DNA of 37,500 bases from Cristatella mucedo (taxonomy: Eukaryota > Bryozoa > Phylactolaemata > Cristatellidae), in NCBI GenBank assembly GCA_009760855.2, contig WPIO01000070.1, forward strand, positions 1 through 37,500. The letters are read 5' to 3'. Within the stretch, counting starts at the first letter, position 1; each line of letters begins with the position of its first letter. Position numbers and translations under genes: made by a program. Positions 21,517-32,954 of the stretch are shown here, piece after piece. A model generated the notes under the pieces. The model did no database searches. It was not told the origin of the DNA and worked only from the letters and a program-made list of their open reading frames with translations.

Positions 21517-21662
21517 TAAAAATATAATTCATTTATATATAGCGACCCATGAGAAATTAATCTCTATTCAGGCGCTTCACATATGCCTCGGGGCTGGAGC
21601 CCACGACCTCAGTCAGAGCTTGGTCAGGGCGAGCACCTTAACCGCTAGACCAAACCAACATG
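21517..21662 (-). mobile_element. SINE-1
   Basis: Minus-strand copy: tail (ATAATTCATTTATATATAGCG ending), hairpin remnant (GAGAAATTAATCTC) and tRNA-like head (GGGGCTGGAGCCC, CTTAACCGCTAGACCAAACC on the plus strand). Confidence 0.88.
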
Positions 21663-22494
21663 CCTGAGGCAGCTTTGGCTCTGCACGAGATACTTTAATT
21701 TGAGCTCCGAATTGCAGCAAGAGAACAGTTTGAAAAATAAATTTGACTTCTATATTAGTAAAAGTAGGAACACATGGTTTGCTAGTAAACCATTAACAAT
21801 CTCTTTACCATTTAAATGAACCCAGAAGTGGATCCAGTCAATAGGGGAATAATACAAACATTCTGCTTATGAAACATGTCTTCTGCTGAAATTCGTCTAT
21901 GAATCATCATTGACTTGGTCTTTCTATGAGCCTTTGATAAACTGATCATATTGTGGCCTATGCATTGAGAATTTTTGTGATTCCAAAGTCAGAAACAAGT
22001 GGTTGGTGATTTCCGATAAATTGCAACGAACTGCATCATCCCAAAAATTAAAGTCGCTAAAATCTTTTGGAATACATCAACTGAGTGGAGTTTAAAAATG
22101 ACTTAACGTTCCGTTGTCTCTGTTGATCTACTTAGCAAGTATAAAGTTCGCTTCTAAGCCGCAAATTTTAAGTTCTAACATGATTCTACAATTTTGTCAA
22201 TTTTGGCAGGATGAATGGTAATTTGATAGTGCCTCCTCAACAGTGCTAAGTATGGTCAGTGTTCATTAGAAGGAAAAATCAAAGATTTTTGACATTATGG
22301 AGGTGGAAACCTTAGGTGCTGATGGCCGATGAAACATAAATAGTGGATATGGTCCTGTACGGAAAAGTGCCAGTTGCTTGAGATAACACTTCTTTTTTGA
22401 AACTCTACCAAGACGGCTAATTTAAAAAAAGTTCTATCCTATACAATACCAAGCTCTAGAGATGTAATTCGATGCATTGTAAACTCCAAAAAGC
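21663..22494. other. Unassigned AT-rich sequence
   Basis: No gene, exon or known element recognised. Confidence 0.4.
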
Positions 22495-22540
22495 GTTGGT
22501 CGTGGCGAGTACCTTAAACACTTGGCCAAACCAGTTCGGC
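22495..22540 (-). mobile_element. SINE-1 head fragment
   Basis: Resembles the A-box half only (plus strand GGCGAGTACCTTAAACACTT, then GGCCAAACCAGTTCGGC). Diverged. Confidence 0.6.
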
Positions 22541-22699
22541 AGGGTCTCACTTAAAGACGAGGATGCCTTCAGACATGGTGGAATTCAACCTTAATGCAAA
22601 TGACAACGTCAGGCATTAGACTTGCAAAGCTTCGCTGCAGAGGCTACACAAATCTTATCTGGCCTAGTTAAGACTGCTTCGCTTGATTTTGCACTTACT

Positions 22700-22752
22700 A
22701 GAATCTCTGCTATCCCAATCTTTATCAAGTGAATTATTATTATTATTATTAT
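22700..22752 (+). mobile_element. LINE family 1, terminal tail remnant
   Basis: Only the last bases remain: CTTTATCAAGTGAATTATTATTATTATT. Confidence 0.6.
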
Positions 22753-22974
22753 CCGGTGCGTAATCTTGTTAGCATACCCATAATTTTTATGGTAATGGTC
22801 TGCCTGTGTTAGCACGCCTCTTGTGTGCTTGTGCCTACTCTTTGGCTATCCAGCGCAGGAAATCTAGCAGGCAGATAGCCTGATCGGGAGCTGACTGGAT
22901 TAAACTGACTATTAATGTAGCAGAGCGAGCGAGACACCAACAATACTGGCCCACTTTTGGGATGCTTATATTAG

Positions 22975-23626
22975 CTGGTAGTGTGCATAAGTAACATAAT
23001 AAATATGTCCTTAACTACAAGTCACGTCCCTGCGAACCTCGAAGAGGCTGTTGTGAGACCAGTAATTCAGAAAGCCACGCCAGGCAGAGAGGTACCGAGT
23101 AGATTCTATCCAGTCTACCTTCTGTCGTTTCAAGCCAAGCTACTCGCGCAAGTTGTGACAGACCAACCAAATTCTTATATGGTGCCTGCAAATTTAGAAA
23201 GTACCGGCGTGGATTTAGTGCTGATCATTCCAGAAAGTCCGATTTTCTTTTTATGTATAACGAACATCTCATAAATGCAGACACAGGAAAGTCTCCATGC
23301 TACTTTTGCTTTATCTTTCGGCGGGAATCGAAGCTATTCATTTCAAATTCCTTCACGAACGCCTTGAATCTCCGCTATACATGACGGGGAATTCATTTTA
23401 ACGGCTCATGTCTTACATCGACGAGAGAATCTAAAGTATTGAAGTGAATGGACAAAGATAATCCTGGAAACTCCCCAAGAATGGGTTCCTCGGAGGTCCG
23501 CGCTTGGCAAGCTCCTTTTCACAGTGTGTCCTCTCCCTCTACCTAATGCAACCGCCAAACACAACCTGAGCTTCCACTTAAATGGAGGCGACAATCAGCA
23601 GTAGCTTTATCAAGTGCATTATTATT
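22975..23626 (+). mobile_element. LINE family 1, N-terminal RT fragment
   Basis: Resembles the start of the RT region (HVPANLEEAVVRPVIQKA, NSYMVPANLEST) and continues to the VNGQR region near 23445. It is heavily damaged by frameshifts. It ends near a TTTATCAAGTGCATTATTATT remnant at 23608-23630. Confidence 0.75.
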
Positions 23627-23679
23627 ATCATTCCTGTCACCGAGCATGTCGAAACTTTTACGCATCGTTGCTGCTGGTA

Positions 23680-24215
23680 TCGATAACATCCACAAGTGGA
23701 AAGGAGTTCGCTTTTCTAAATTGAATGACGACAAAACCAACTTAATAGTTGCGGGGGAATCCAGATGTGCAATCTCATTAGGAGACTCCAGAGTATTGAT
23801 GTGAATGGACACAGATCATTCGAGGAACCTCTGAAATCTGTGGTACCTCAAGGCTCGTGATTGCTCCAGCAGTTCTGTTCACGGTCTATAGTCTCACTGT
23901 TGCCGAGATGATTAGCAAGCACAATCTAGGGCTTTAACTTCTATGCGAATGACAGTTGTACCTTCGCTTCGATCCCGCCCAGCCCTCGAGCTCTCGAGTT
24001 GAATTCTCTCGCCTCCCTTGTTGTTGCATATATTGATGACATCCGCACTTGGATGGCAGCATGCTTTCTTAAACTGACTGATGGTAAAACCAACTTACTA
24101 GTTATGGGCAAACCAAGGGTGATTCGTAAATTGGAAAACCTAACGCTCGAAATGAACTCCTCTGCCAGCATTTTCCCGTTGAATCTTATCGTAATCTTGG
24201 CCTCCGGTGTCAAAG
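23680..24215 (+). mobile_element. LINE family 1, RT fragment
   Basis: Covers the SLGDSRVLM ... VPQGS region to LLVMGKPRVIRKLENLTLE. The catalytic motif reads YAND (TATGCGAATGAC at 23941-23952) in place of YADD. Frameshifts are present. Confidence 0.85.
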
Positions 24216-24684
24216 TTTGAAATTGACCCAGACCTACTATTATCTAAGCTAGTTGCCGGCGAACATTTTGAGATATGGCCTTAATCAATAAACACTGTAG
24301 TTTCAAGAACCTAACAGTAACACTCGATTCTATTGTCAAACCATTAATTGGCTGAGTTAGGCAGAACTATTGATCCTACTTTGGGAAGCTTTGAATTTCC
24401 AGTTTCCGAATCAAAAGACACCCAAATGTTAATTTCTTATAAAGATGGACGAATCCATACTGGGAGTTGTATAAATATTTGAGAACTATCGAACATCTGA
24501 AATTAAGTCCTTTTATAAGGGACGTTTTTAACGTACTAGGACCACCTTTGAGGCAGTACCTGATTTTTAGGTGCTCATAGCCCACGTAGCCAGTTTAAAT
24601 GTACCAGGGATATATGCACATTACGAAATGTCTCCATAAATATGAATGGTAGATTTTTTTAAAATTGATTTGTAATCAAAGTAA
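24216..24684. other. Unassigned AT-rich spacer between two LINE copies
   Basis: No LINE similarity could be followed here. It may be an insertion or simply the gap between two separate copies. Confidence 0.35.
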
Positions 24685-25620
24685 CTTAGTAGTTATGAGC
24701 GTAAGCAAGCGTGGTTCAGGAATTGGAAATATGAAATCTCAAAATCGGCACTGTCAGCTTATCTACTGATGTATCTGCACGAGGTCTAGGTGCCATGGTT
24801 CAAAGTGACTTCTATTAGTTGACGACATTAGCTCCACAGCCAAGTCTGCCGACTTTCAGCTAGGTGACATCGCTAAAATTGGTTTAGACACGGATTCTAC
24901 TCAGTAATAGGTCAATGCAGTTGTGACATCCTGTCTCAACTTCTGTAACTCAACAAACTCACTGCTTGTTTTTCTACCGACTTGTGCAATCAGCCCCTTA
25001 CAGTTGGTGCAAAACTCAGCAGCTAGGCTTGTCCATCGTGAGCTTCACAGCTGGCACATCACGTCACTCGTCTCCGAACTGCAGATGCTCCCTGTCAAGT
25101 AAGGCATCCACTTCTAGGTTTTTTCAATTACTTTTAGGTCCCTAGATTCTTTCGCTGCAGCCTAGGCATCAGATCTACTCCCCCACCAAGTAAATCATCG
25201 TACCACTCACTCTTTGAAATATATTCATTTACCTAAATCTTCCTAAAGAATTAAATCTTTTTGAGACCCAGCCCTTCGTTTGTATGCTCTCAAATCCCTA
25301 AACTCACTGCCGAGTTGCCTCACGAAATCTCCCGACTTGATCACATGCAAAAAGAAACTTAAAATTAATTAATTTATTGGATAGTTTAGTTGGTCCTTGG
25401 ATGAGATCTGTAGGGGCTAGTTTCTGCCGACACTGTGTGTGGTGCTACTAACGATGCTTGCATTATGACCCCGTAAATTTCACGCCTAACGACGTTATTC
25501 TTGTCCTCTATAGAGCGTATTACCACTAACCAAGCGGTTGTGATACTTTTGCAGCAAATTGAAAGTGCATAGAAAGAGATCGAGCTTTCTGCGGGCGCTA
25601 TATTAAATTATTGTTATCTA
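24685..25620 (+). mobile_element. LINE family 1, C-terminal ORF and 3' UTR
   Basis: Starts in the LLVMGK region and repeats sequence already present in the previous copy, so it is a separate insertion. It runs through SRLDFCN-, QNSAARLV- and PDLTT-type regions to the hairpin (AGAAAGAGATCGAGCTTTCTGCGGGCGCTATAT around 25570-25602). It is full of stops. Confidence 0.85.
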
Positions 25621-25672
25621 TATAGTCTTTTTTAATGCCTGAGAAAGTGCTTGAGGACATTGATCTTGCTAT

Positions 25673-25835
25673 ATTCGAAACCACGACCTCGTGGCCGAGG
25701 TCGTGGGTTCGAATCCTGCAGTGGGCGATCCTTTATCGCCACTGCAAGCGGCGGTGATAGCCGTCAAGGCTCTTCTGTTACGATAAAAAAAGAGGCTGTT
25801 AAAACAGCTCGTATTTTTTTGATTTATTTATTTAT
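25673..25835 (+). mobile_element. SINE-2, 5'-truncated, with inverted B-box end
   Basis: The B-box (GGTTCGAATCC), the hairpin GGCGATCCTTTATCGCC, GTGATAGCCGTCAAGGCTCT and a (TTTA)n tail are intact. The normal head is replaced by an inverted copy of the B-box region: 25673-25691 and 25696-25714 are reverse complements with one mismatch and a 4-nt spacer. Confidence 0.88.
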
Positions 25836-26616
25836 ATAGAAAATGAACATAAAAAATTTCCGAAAAGTATTACAGTTATTACGTATTTGTAATTATGAGT
25901 GTTTTTGAAAAATGCCGCAATAAGAGTGCATAAGACAGAAATAATCAAGCCTACTCAAATTCCGCTTTAAAATAAAATTGAAAAAATTATTTCCGCAAAT
26001 ATTAGTCTAGAGTAATACTATGCAGCTACTCTATGTAGAATTCGCAATGCTAGGGGGAAACATGGGGACATTTTGTAACCAACGGTATCCCTTTCAATAT
26101 TAGCTAGCTCTAGTTTTGTTTTTACTTGCTAATAGAGGTGACCGGTTTAAAGCCTCCTCCCTCCCCTCCCCCAGTTCTAAATGTCTCCAAATCAGCTCAA
26201 CCAATCAACTCTACCAGAGCTTCATGCTCTGAAGGCAGTTTAAACAAAGGCAACGTTTTAAGAGAATTTGACTTGATTTGGGCCACTGGAAAACAAACAC
26301 CTAAAGTTTTAAGAGCGCCGTGATTATGGTTTTTTCAGAAGTAGTTCTGAGAGGTAGGGAGTAAAAGAATGCAGTGTCCTAAAGTAAGCAACAAAATTTA
26401 AACTCCATCGATTCTGGATGTGAAGCCTGTGCATTCTTTAGCGAAATGACCTAGTTTTATGCTCTGCAACCGGCAATACGATGCCAAGCAGTACAGAAAA
26501 CTCTTTTTACCGGGCGAACCCTTTGCCAGAGTACAGAAAACTTGCAAGTGGTGATGACCACAAGTCATCAAAAGGCGTCAGAAATTCGCTAACAAACCTG
26601 TATTCGTCTTTTACAG
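25836..26616. other. Unassigned AT-rich sequence upstream of the ankyrin-like exon
   Basis: No known element. A 65-aa plus-strand frame (26126-26323) has no recognised domain. Confidence 0.35.
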
Positions 26617-26699
26617 TACATGCTCCCTAAAATTGGAATCTTTGAATTACAGGTAGTACTAGACCTACTGAATTGTGGAGCTGACGTGACGATTTGCAG
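26617..26699 (+). CDS. Candidate exon with ankyrin-repeat signature
   Basis: Bounded by a good acceptor (CGTCTTTTACAG, ending 26616) and a strong donor (TTTGCAG then GTAAGT at 26700). The frame gives 27 codons plus two bases, without stops, and includes LQVVLDLLNCGADVTIC. This fits the second helix and beta-turn of an ankyrin repeat (VVxxLLxxGADV). A second acceptor (GAATTACAG) would start the exon at 26653 and still keep the ankyrin part. A further open segment at 26820-26951 (AAKLEMLSCVIRIAGEVN) is weakly ankyrin-like but lacks good splice sites. Ankyrin-repeat proteins are protein-binding scaffolds; which gene this belongs to cannot be said. No neighbouring exon was confirmed, so a pseudogene is possible. 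Confidence 0.42.
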
Positions 26700-27311
26700 G
26701 TAAGTCTTTTTCGAACTGTAATGCAATAAACTAGCATCTGCCAGAAAATTTAACACCAACATGTAAACAATTAATCAGTTGTCCCGATGATATTTCTACA
26801 ACATTCTTAAATATTATGAGGCCTCCTTTTTCTAATGACAACTTCAAGAATTTCGTTTCAAGCAGCAAAGCTTGAGATGCTTAGCTGTGTCATTAGAATA
26901 GCTGGGGAAGTGAATATACGCGGAGAAGCTGATCATGATAGCTTAATATAACGTTATGGAGGCTGAAATGAAGATCACTGTCCATCCCCAACTGGAAAGC
27001 ATGTGTTTTCATTAAAGTTATTTAAAATCTTAATATAATATCTCTTTTCAATCCTAGATGCTTTGAGGGCAAGAAAAGACTGAAACCGGTGTATGGGTTT
27101 GGCCAGGCGTAGTGGAGCTAAGTGGTTTTTAAGCTGGCTGCTTAAAGTAATAATATCGCACTTTAACATTTATTTTAACTTTTAACTTTTAACTTTTATC
27201 GCATTTTAACCTTGCTGCGATTGACGGAAATTTTTTTAATTCCTTTAGCAAATTACTCGCTTCTAAAACTCTAGGATGTATGGGCTATTTGTGCAGGACA
27301 TGAACCGCAAG
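26700..27311. other. Unassigned AT-rich sequence
   Basis: Apart from the weak ankyrin-like open segment at 26820-26951 there is only simple AT-rich sequence, including a short TTTTAACTTTTAAC repeat near 27171-27205. Confidence 0.35.
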
Positions 27312-27490
27312 CTCCAGATAAATAAATAAATAAATATTAGCTGATTTAACAGCCTCTTTATTATAGCGAAAGAAGAGACTTTACGGCTATCCCCACCGCT
27401 TGCAGTGGCGATAAATGATCGCCAACCGCAGTATTCGAAACCACGACCTCGGGGCTGAGGCCGTGAAAAGCAAACGCGTTCCCTAGTGAG
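27312..27490 (-). mobile_element. SINE-2
   Basis: Minus strand: (AAAT)n tail at 27318-27336, then body (CGGCTATCCCCACCGCTTGC) and head (CACGACCTCGGGGCTGAGGC). It is diverged from the copy at 16562. Confidence 0.85.
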
Positions 27491-28112
27491 CCATTACGGC
27501 TCAAATATTTCAGGAATTACCTTGGTAGCCAGAACAACAAGAACTGCAATAATTAAGCTCAGACTCAGCGATAGAGCCCGGCTGACCTTTGTTAAGCATC
27601 CTTATTAAAAATCTGTTATCGCTTATGGGGATTGTTTTGAGAGGTTAGCAGCAGGAACAATATTTTTCATTAAGATACGTGACTTTAAATAAAAAGGAAA
27701 TAATAAAGTAAAATAAATTGTCACTTCAAAAGCATGTTACATCAAATACAGTATTAAAATTATTTGTCAGGGCTACAGCTCTTGAAAAACCATCGCCAAA
27801 AGCAAGCAGCTTGATCCCTGGGTGTACCTAACAGAGGCTATACGCTCTTACATAATTAAAAATATAATTTACCTGCACATATCCAGGCAGTAATGTATAA
27901 ATAAAAAATTGAAAATGAGAGGCCCATACTTCGGTTACTTGCTGGGGGTCTCCTGTGAGCAGCCCTGCTTGTTCTGATCATTTAACGTACAGAAATTACG
28001 AAATGTCCACTATCCTATGTTTTCCCAGAAATTAGCAAGTAAAGTAGTCAATGCAGTGAATTTCAATAGATTAAATCGTAGCCATAGTTTTTTATACAGG
28101 TGCTACAACTAT

Positions 28113-28148
<36 letters not shown>

Positions 28149-28364
28149 CATATATAAACATTCATATATAATAACTCATAATTTTTTAATAGGCTTGACT
28201 TTTATCCTCCAATTTATGACACGGTGTTTCGTTAGCGAACAGACATCTATAGAATCCTACTTTTAAAGTAACTTCTGAGAACAACGACAGAAAATTGATG
28301 TTTTCAAAGTGCTCGCAGCTTTTCAATGCATATGAAACTAAAAACTTTCTATATACAAGTCTTC
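27491..28364. other. Unassigned AT-rich sequence with a microsatellite
   Basis: No gene recognised. It holds the (TC)n(TA)n tract listed separately. Confidence 0.4.
28111..28160 (+). repeat. (TC)n then (TA)n microsatellite
   Basis: About 13 TC units are followed by a TA-rich run. Confidence 0.93.
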
Positions 28365-28710
28365 ATCTCCGTCTCTGCAATAGCATGTGCTGTAAAGTAT
28401 TAACGATTGAATGGCCAGCTGGTGTATAACCATGCCAAAGAGTATAAGGTGAGTCGAGATGACATCCAGGTTCGTCACTTAGATATAATTAGTGGCAGCA
28501 TGCACACCGTCAGTATGTATAAGCATTGAAAGAGCGAATTGAAGGGATTAAGTAAATGCTGCAAATGCTCGATTCGCTGCTCGACTGGGAGCCAATGCAT
28601 GTCTGGTATAAGCCATGTGACATGGCAACTGCAAAGCTCGCGATCACCAAACAAAAGCTGCAGGGTTTTGCATCACCTGTACGATCAAGTTGCAATCAGT
28701 CGAGAGATTA
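28365..28710 (-). mobile_element. LINE family 1, degraded C-terminal and 3' UTR fragment
   Basis: The frame at 28510-28695 (minus) still aligns with the QLVQNS ... SFAVA ... GSQSS region of other copies in a shifted frame. The left part resembles the 3' UTR (GCAGCATGCACACCGTCAGT). Internal deletions are present. Confidence 0.7.
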
Positions 28711-28798
28711 TTGAGGATGGAATAATTTTGCACGAGATTCAGCGTTAACGTTTTTTTTTACTGCTCTTTGGAAGGACATCGTTCTGAGGACTTCTGCT

Positions 28799-28917
28799 TT
28801 AATCGCCGCCTTTGCTTTGAATGCACTCGTCGTAAAATATTAAGATAACAATGAGAAGTGAAATTGAAGCCACAATGGCAACAGCTATTCCTACGATTGC
28901 TCCATCCGACAGTTCAT
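28799..28917 (-). CDS. Candidate terminal exon of a single-pass membrane protein
   Basis: Minus strand. The acceptor-like TTATGATTTTAG ends at 28918. Two bases complete a split codon, then 38 codons and a TAA at 28799-28801 follow. The peptide starts ELSDGAIVGIAVAIVASISL and continues LIVILIFY before a short polar tail (DECIQSKGGD). That is about 22 hydrophobic residues followed by about ten cytoplasmic residues, the layout of the last exon of a type-I receptor or adhesion protein. The Gly/Ala/Val-rich beginning is characteristic of such transmembrane exons. No signalling motif is visible in the tail. Upstream exons should lie to the right on the minus strand, but none was confirmed. It is unrelated to the LINE families here. 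Confidence 0.5.
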
Positions 28918-29954
28918 CTAAAATCATAACTAATTAACAAACTAGTTTTTGTAAATTGCAATAACAGCGCTCAATCTAATCCTTTCAAATATGCCCATTT
29001 TTTCAGATGCAAAATATAAGATTATCAGACTATTGCCAGAGAATATTCATAGCCTAGCCCACTTTCTAAGAGCATACTGATAAACTTGAACATTCTTGCC
29101 CAAAACCTCTTAGATACAGTCATAGCTTCGGGTTCTTTTACAATTTTACTCATTTTTGAAGCCTCTCTGCTCACAGTACAATCAGTGTTGCAAAAATAAA
29201 GAATTTAGTCGTTCTTTCCATTTAAAACAGTCAGTGTCGACTTCATGAAGAGCTTAAACCCTTCCTACCCTTGATCTAGGGGTTATTTGCTGAAGCATGA
29301 GCTTTATACCTCTAGAATGAAAATACCGTGTGATATTCAAATATCTGTAGGAAAACATGTCCTTTTCTTACTTTAATTTCTACTCATGTACAGGTAATAA
29401 ACACAAACAAGAATTATTTCTAGCTTAGAATCAATGCCCAGGGTTTGTCTGGTAATATAATATGATCAAACCAAGTGAGGATCTGTTAAACAGAGACTAG
29501 CTTGACGGGGGTCGCTGCACATTAAGAAAGTATTGCCGAGACATTACGGTAGTCTATTCAATAAGGCCTCTGACTGCTTGAAAGACACCATCCCTACAAA
29601 GCAGATGCAGCTGAACATGGATATAATTAGGCTCCTTACAAATCTGCCAACTGGGGCGGCTCATTGCAGTTCTTACAGCTCTCTTGGGTATTTTATTACA
29701 ACTAATTTCTGTAGAGTCTATACGAGTTACATGTATATAGTATTTGTACTTTCAGGAGAGCTTTAGTTACCGTTTATCTTATAAAAAAGGCATTGGATAC
29801 AAATAATGTTGACATCTGCCATATCTGTATGAACTACTAGTAAGTCAGTCGGCAGGATGAATCCCCCCAAGACATGGGCTAGCGAATCAAAGCAAGGCGT
29901 TCCTGCTGTTAGGTGGGAGTCCTGAAGATAGCCAATCGGAGCATTGCAGTCCTG
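28918..29954. other. Probable intronic AT-rich sequence of the membrane-protein gene
   Basis: If the exon at 28799-28917 is real, this is its upstream intron. A plus-strand frame at 29533-29766 contains MDIIRLLTNLPTGA, faintly ankyrin-like, without supporting splice sites. Confidence 0.3.
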
Positions 29955-30440
29955 ATCATACTTGATAAACAACATGAATAACACGGTTATGTGTGACATG
30001 CACAAGGTCAGTATATAAGTGTAGTTAGTAGAAGCGTGCAGTGACCCACTAAATGCTGACATAAATAGGTGTCTTTATAGTTTCTTTTAAAATGTGGTCA
30101 AGTCAGGGGATGACGTGATGCAAGTCGAAGTGAGTTCCAGATTTTGGGAGCTCACGAACTAAATGCACAACCTCCAAAGAATATGAGGTTTGTAGGAGGT
30201 TTAGGTATACAGTTGGTTTCCGAAAAGCGGGTGGGACGATGCTTTACCTGGTATGGGAGTAGATCTGATAGGTAGGCTGGAGCCAAATAATGAAGGGACT
30301 TAAAAAGTGAGCTACAAAACCTTGAAGTTAATCCGTTGCTTGACTGGTGATTAGTGCAGGTTGGCTAGAAGTGGTGTGATGTGGCAACTGTGAAGCTCAC
30401 AACAGACAACCCTAGCTGCAAAGTTTTGCACCATCTTTAA
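29955..30440 (-). mobile_element. LINE family 1, C-terminal ORF and part of the 3' UTR
   Basis: Minus strand; from QNSAARLV- (near 30400) through the PDLTTF- equivalent (near 30100) into the 3' UTR (GCACAAGGTCAGTATA). It is truncated before the terminal hairpin and carries many stops. Confidence 0.85.
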
Positions 30441-31469
30441 GCATATGATTGCATGTGCCGCTATTATAATATATAATATATTGTTGACATGCTTAGTCTA
30501 ACTCTGCTTTCAATACCTCTAAATTTAAAATTTAAGATATTAGATAACTATTAAATTTCCTCATATTAGATACTATATTTATGAACTTGAAACACGGGTG
30601 CTTCCAAGTAAGAAATGTCTCAACATCTGAGTCGCCTTATATTGTTAAACAGTTTGTATTTCCTAATGAAGTAAAAAATTGATGCAAGCTTAAAATTCAT
30701 GGTTGTTTATTTTCAAATAAAAGAAACCTCATGTTCATTTAATTTTAGGGTAATTGAAGCATATTCATGCCGAAAATGTTGCGAACAAACCGAGAAGAGC
30801 GGAAATAGTGTGACGGAGGGATACTGCTGCTATTGTTGGCAAATAGTTATAGCTACAGAGGGGTTGCTAAGGAGCTACGTCATCAGATGGTCATCTGATC
30901 AGAATTAATTTAGACTTACAATGCAGTATTTGTTCAATAAATCTGATATGTAAACTGAATAATAATTTGTGAGTTCAAGCTATAGACAGCTTCCAGGTTA
31001 TCAAAAAAAGCACGTGCTGAGCCTATTTGAAGAGAAATTCTACAAGTGCTTCGTTCCTCTATGATGGACAAATATATATAACAATTAAATTTTATCCTTA
31101 ATGCTCTCAATATTACCGTTAGATCTATATATAGCTCGATGCCTTGCGAGTTCTCTACTGCCACGGCTCGATTCCCACTGTCGGGCTGTGGGGCGCGGCT
31201 GGTGCCTGTTAGGGTGCCCTGCTGCCTGCCGAGAAGACTCTGGTGGAGCTCAGCCTGTCCATGTGCGGTTCACTGCACTTCAGCTCGACACATTTCCCGT
31301 GCACGCAGCGCTCAGCCGGAGGCCTCGGTCCCGTACGCTTCGCGACCAACTCAGAGATACTGCGACTGGGTTATTCCTGCTGCATGCTGTGCTCCCCCGA
31401 CGCACGTGAGCAACGTCTGGTAACTCACTGCTTATCCCGGGCCTAAGATAGCGTGGGCGGCTTACCTAT
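30441..31469. other. Unassigned; AT-rich with a GC-rich island at 31140-31465
   Basis: The island is sharply GC-rich (CpGs, GCCGGAGGCCTCGGTCCC) inside AT-rich sequence. All three plus frames are partly open (up to 102 codons), which the base composition alone could produce. At 30749-30908 a Cys-rich stretch (SCRKCCEQTEKSGN, then YCCYCWQ) follows an acceptor-like TTTAATTTTAG; nothing else supports it. Confidence 0.3.
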
Positions 31470-31742
31470 GTAATGGAATGTGATGGAATGTATCTCTGTC
31501 TGCAACTCCACGAAGCCATTATTACTGTGTAGGTGTTACACAGAGTTTTGCATAGCACACTCACAGCCTAAGTGGCTTTCGGTACGCATTCGGTAGCCAA
31601 CAGACTTGTCTCACGCAACAAAGAGAAAGTGGGAAGTATAGCAGAGTCAGGAGAACAGTTGAGGTAGTGAGTAGCATGGAAGTAGCAGCTCAGGATAGCT
31701 GAAAAGGATGAGCCAAAGTCGGCAGTAGGAGAGTAGTTGTCG
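31470..31742 (-). mobile_element. LINE family 2, 3' end
   Basis: Minus strand: ATGGAATGT-type tail, 3' UTR markers (CTCTGTCTGCAACTCCACGA; GGTACGCATTCGGTAGCCAA at 31580-31599) and the last ORF codons. The 5' end is truncated. Confidence 0.88.
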
Positions 31743-31874
31743 TTGCATATGAAAGTCAACCGACCCCGACGAGATGGACCACTCGGTCGTGCCTCGCGTC
31801 GCCGTTTAAACTGGTGCAAACAAGTGACATTATAATGTGATGCATTATTTACCACTTCCAAAGTACTAACAAGG

Positions 31875-32945
31875 CAATGCATTAATAATAATAACAGTAT
31901 TTTCTTAAGACCCTCATTAATTTAATCCCTTTGCAGGGCTTTTATTCAGACACTATGCAAAGCATGGCTGAATTAATTTAAGTAGCACTTCAATGTCAAC
32001 TAAGCCTAACCTGGCTATGGGTGACATGCACAGGGTCGGGATGCAAATATGGCTGCACACACAATATCAGATCCCGTAAGCTCAAAAAGGACGAATCACA
32101 CGAATCACTAGATAAATATGGTAAATAAAATAAGTAAATAGATAAAAAATAGGTGCGTTTTTTAGCTTCTTTTTGATGCGGTCAAGTCAAAGGACGTCGC
32201 GGTGCAAGTCGGAAGTGATTTCCAGGAGTTTGGGAGCATACGTATTGCAGCCATGCTCTCAACATTATTTGAGTTTCACGCTAGGTATTGCTCAACGATT
32301 AAATTCCAAAAAGTGAGTAGTACCGTGCTCAGCATAGCACGGAAAGATCTGATAGGTTTGATTGAGCTTAGAAAAAAATATGCCTGAAAGTGAGTGAAGG
32401 AAATTTGAAGCTGATGCTTTGCTTGACTGCCGCAAGCACATGGACAGAAGGAAATTCGGTATCCCTGTCTAAACAAGCCCGAATTTTACAGATGTTCTTT
32501 AGCTGAAAGTAGGCGGCCTTGGCTGCCTCACTTTGGAATAAGACACCTAGATTTCATAGAGATTAAACAGCACATATGCTGGCAAAGTCGATTGCAAGAT
32601 TTAACCTTTCAAATTTTTGAATCGCGCCTTCTTTGCCTATAACTAGTAAATTGGTCTTACAGCATTAAACTTGAAAAAGTTTGCCACAATCCGTGCGCAG
32701 ATGTCAGAAATCCATGCAGACAGGAAATGAAAGAGAATCGGAAATGCTTTTGGGCTGGGAGAGATCTAAGGACTGGTACAACCTAGTGTAGTCTGCATAG
32801 GGAAGGGAAAAGCTTAGATTGCGCCTGGCAATAGAATCAAAAAGAATGAGAATGCAAACCGTGAGAACAACTGTACCAAGCACACACTCCTGAGGCACCT
32901 CTTACCACGCACTAAACTCTAACCCTGTGGAATCCTAGCTATTAG
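31875..32945 (-). mobile_element. LINE family 1, RT to 3' UTR, heavily decayed
   Basis: Minus strand. The catalytic block reads LPYADYTRLYQSLDLSQ (near 32775-32825), so the YADD motif is changed to YADY. The C-terminal region and the (T/C)GACATGCACAGGG 3' UTR block lie further left. An AAT-rich remnant near 31883-31895 marks the end. Confidence 0.8.
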
Positions 32946-32954
32946 TTTATCTGA

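Noticed and set aside
25681-25714. Possible transposon terminal inverted repeats
   Set aside because: The inverted pair is an internal SINE-2 segment duplicated in reverse, with only 4 nt between arms.
28441-28455. Strong-looking donor TATAAG|GTGAGT
   Set aside because: It lies within a degraded LINE family 1 3' UTR, and the only stop-free exon it could close is about 30 bp long.
29763-29960. Minus-strand frame with a CNAPIGY ... DSHLTAGT stretch resembling the start of an F5/8C (discoidin) domain
   Set aside because: The resemblance stops after about 20 residues, and the first part overlaps sequence that aligns with the LINE family 1 3' UTR.
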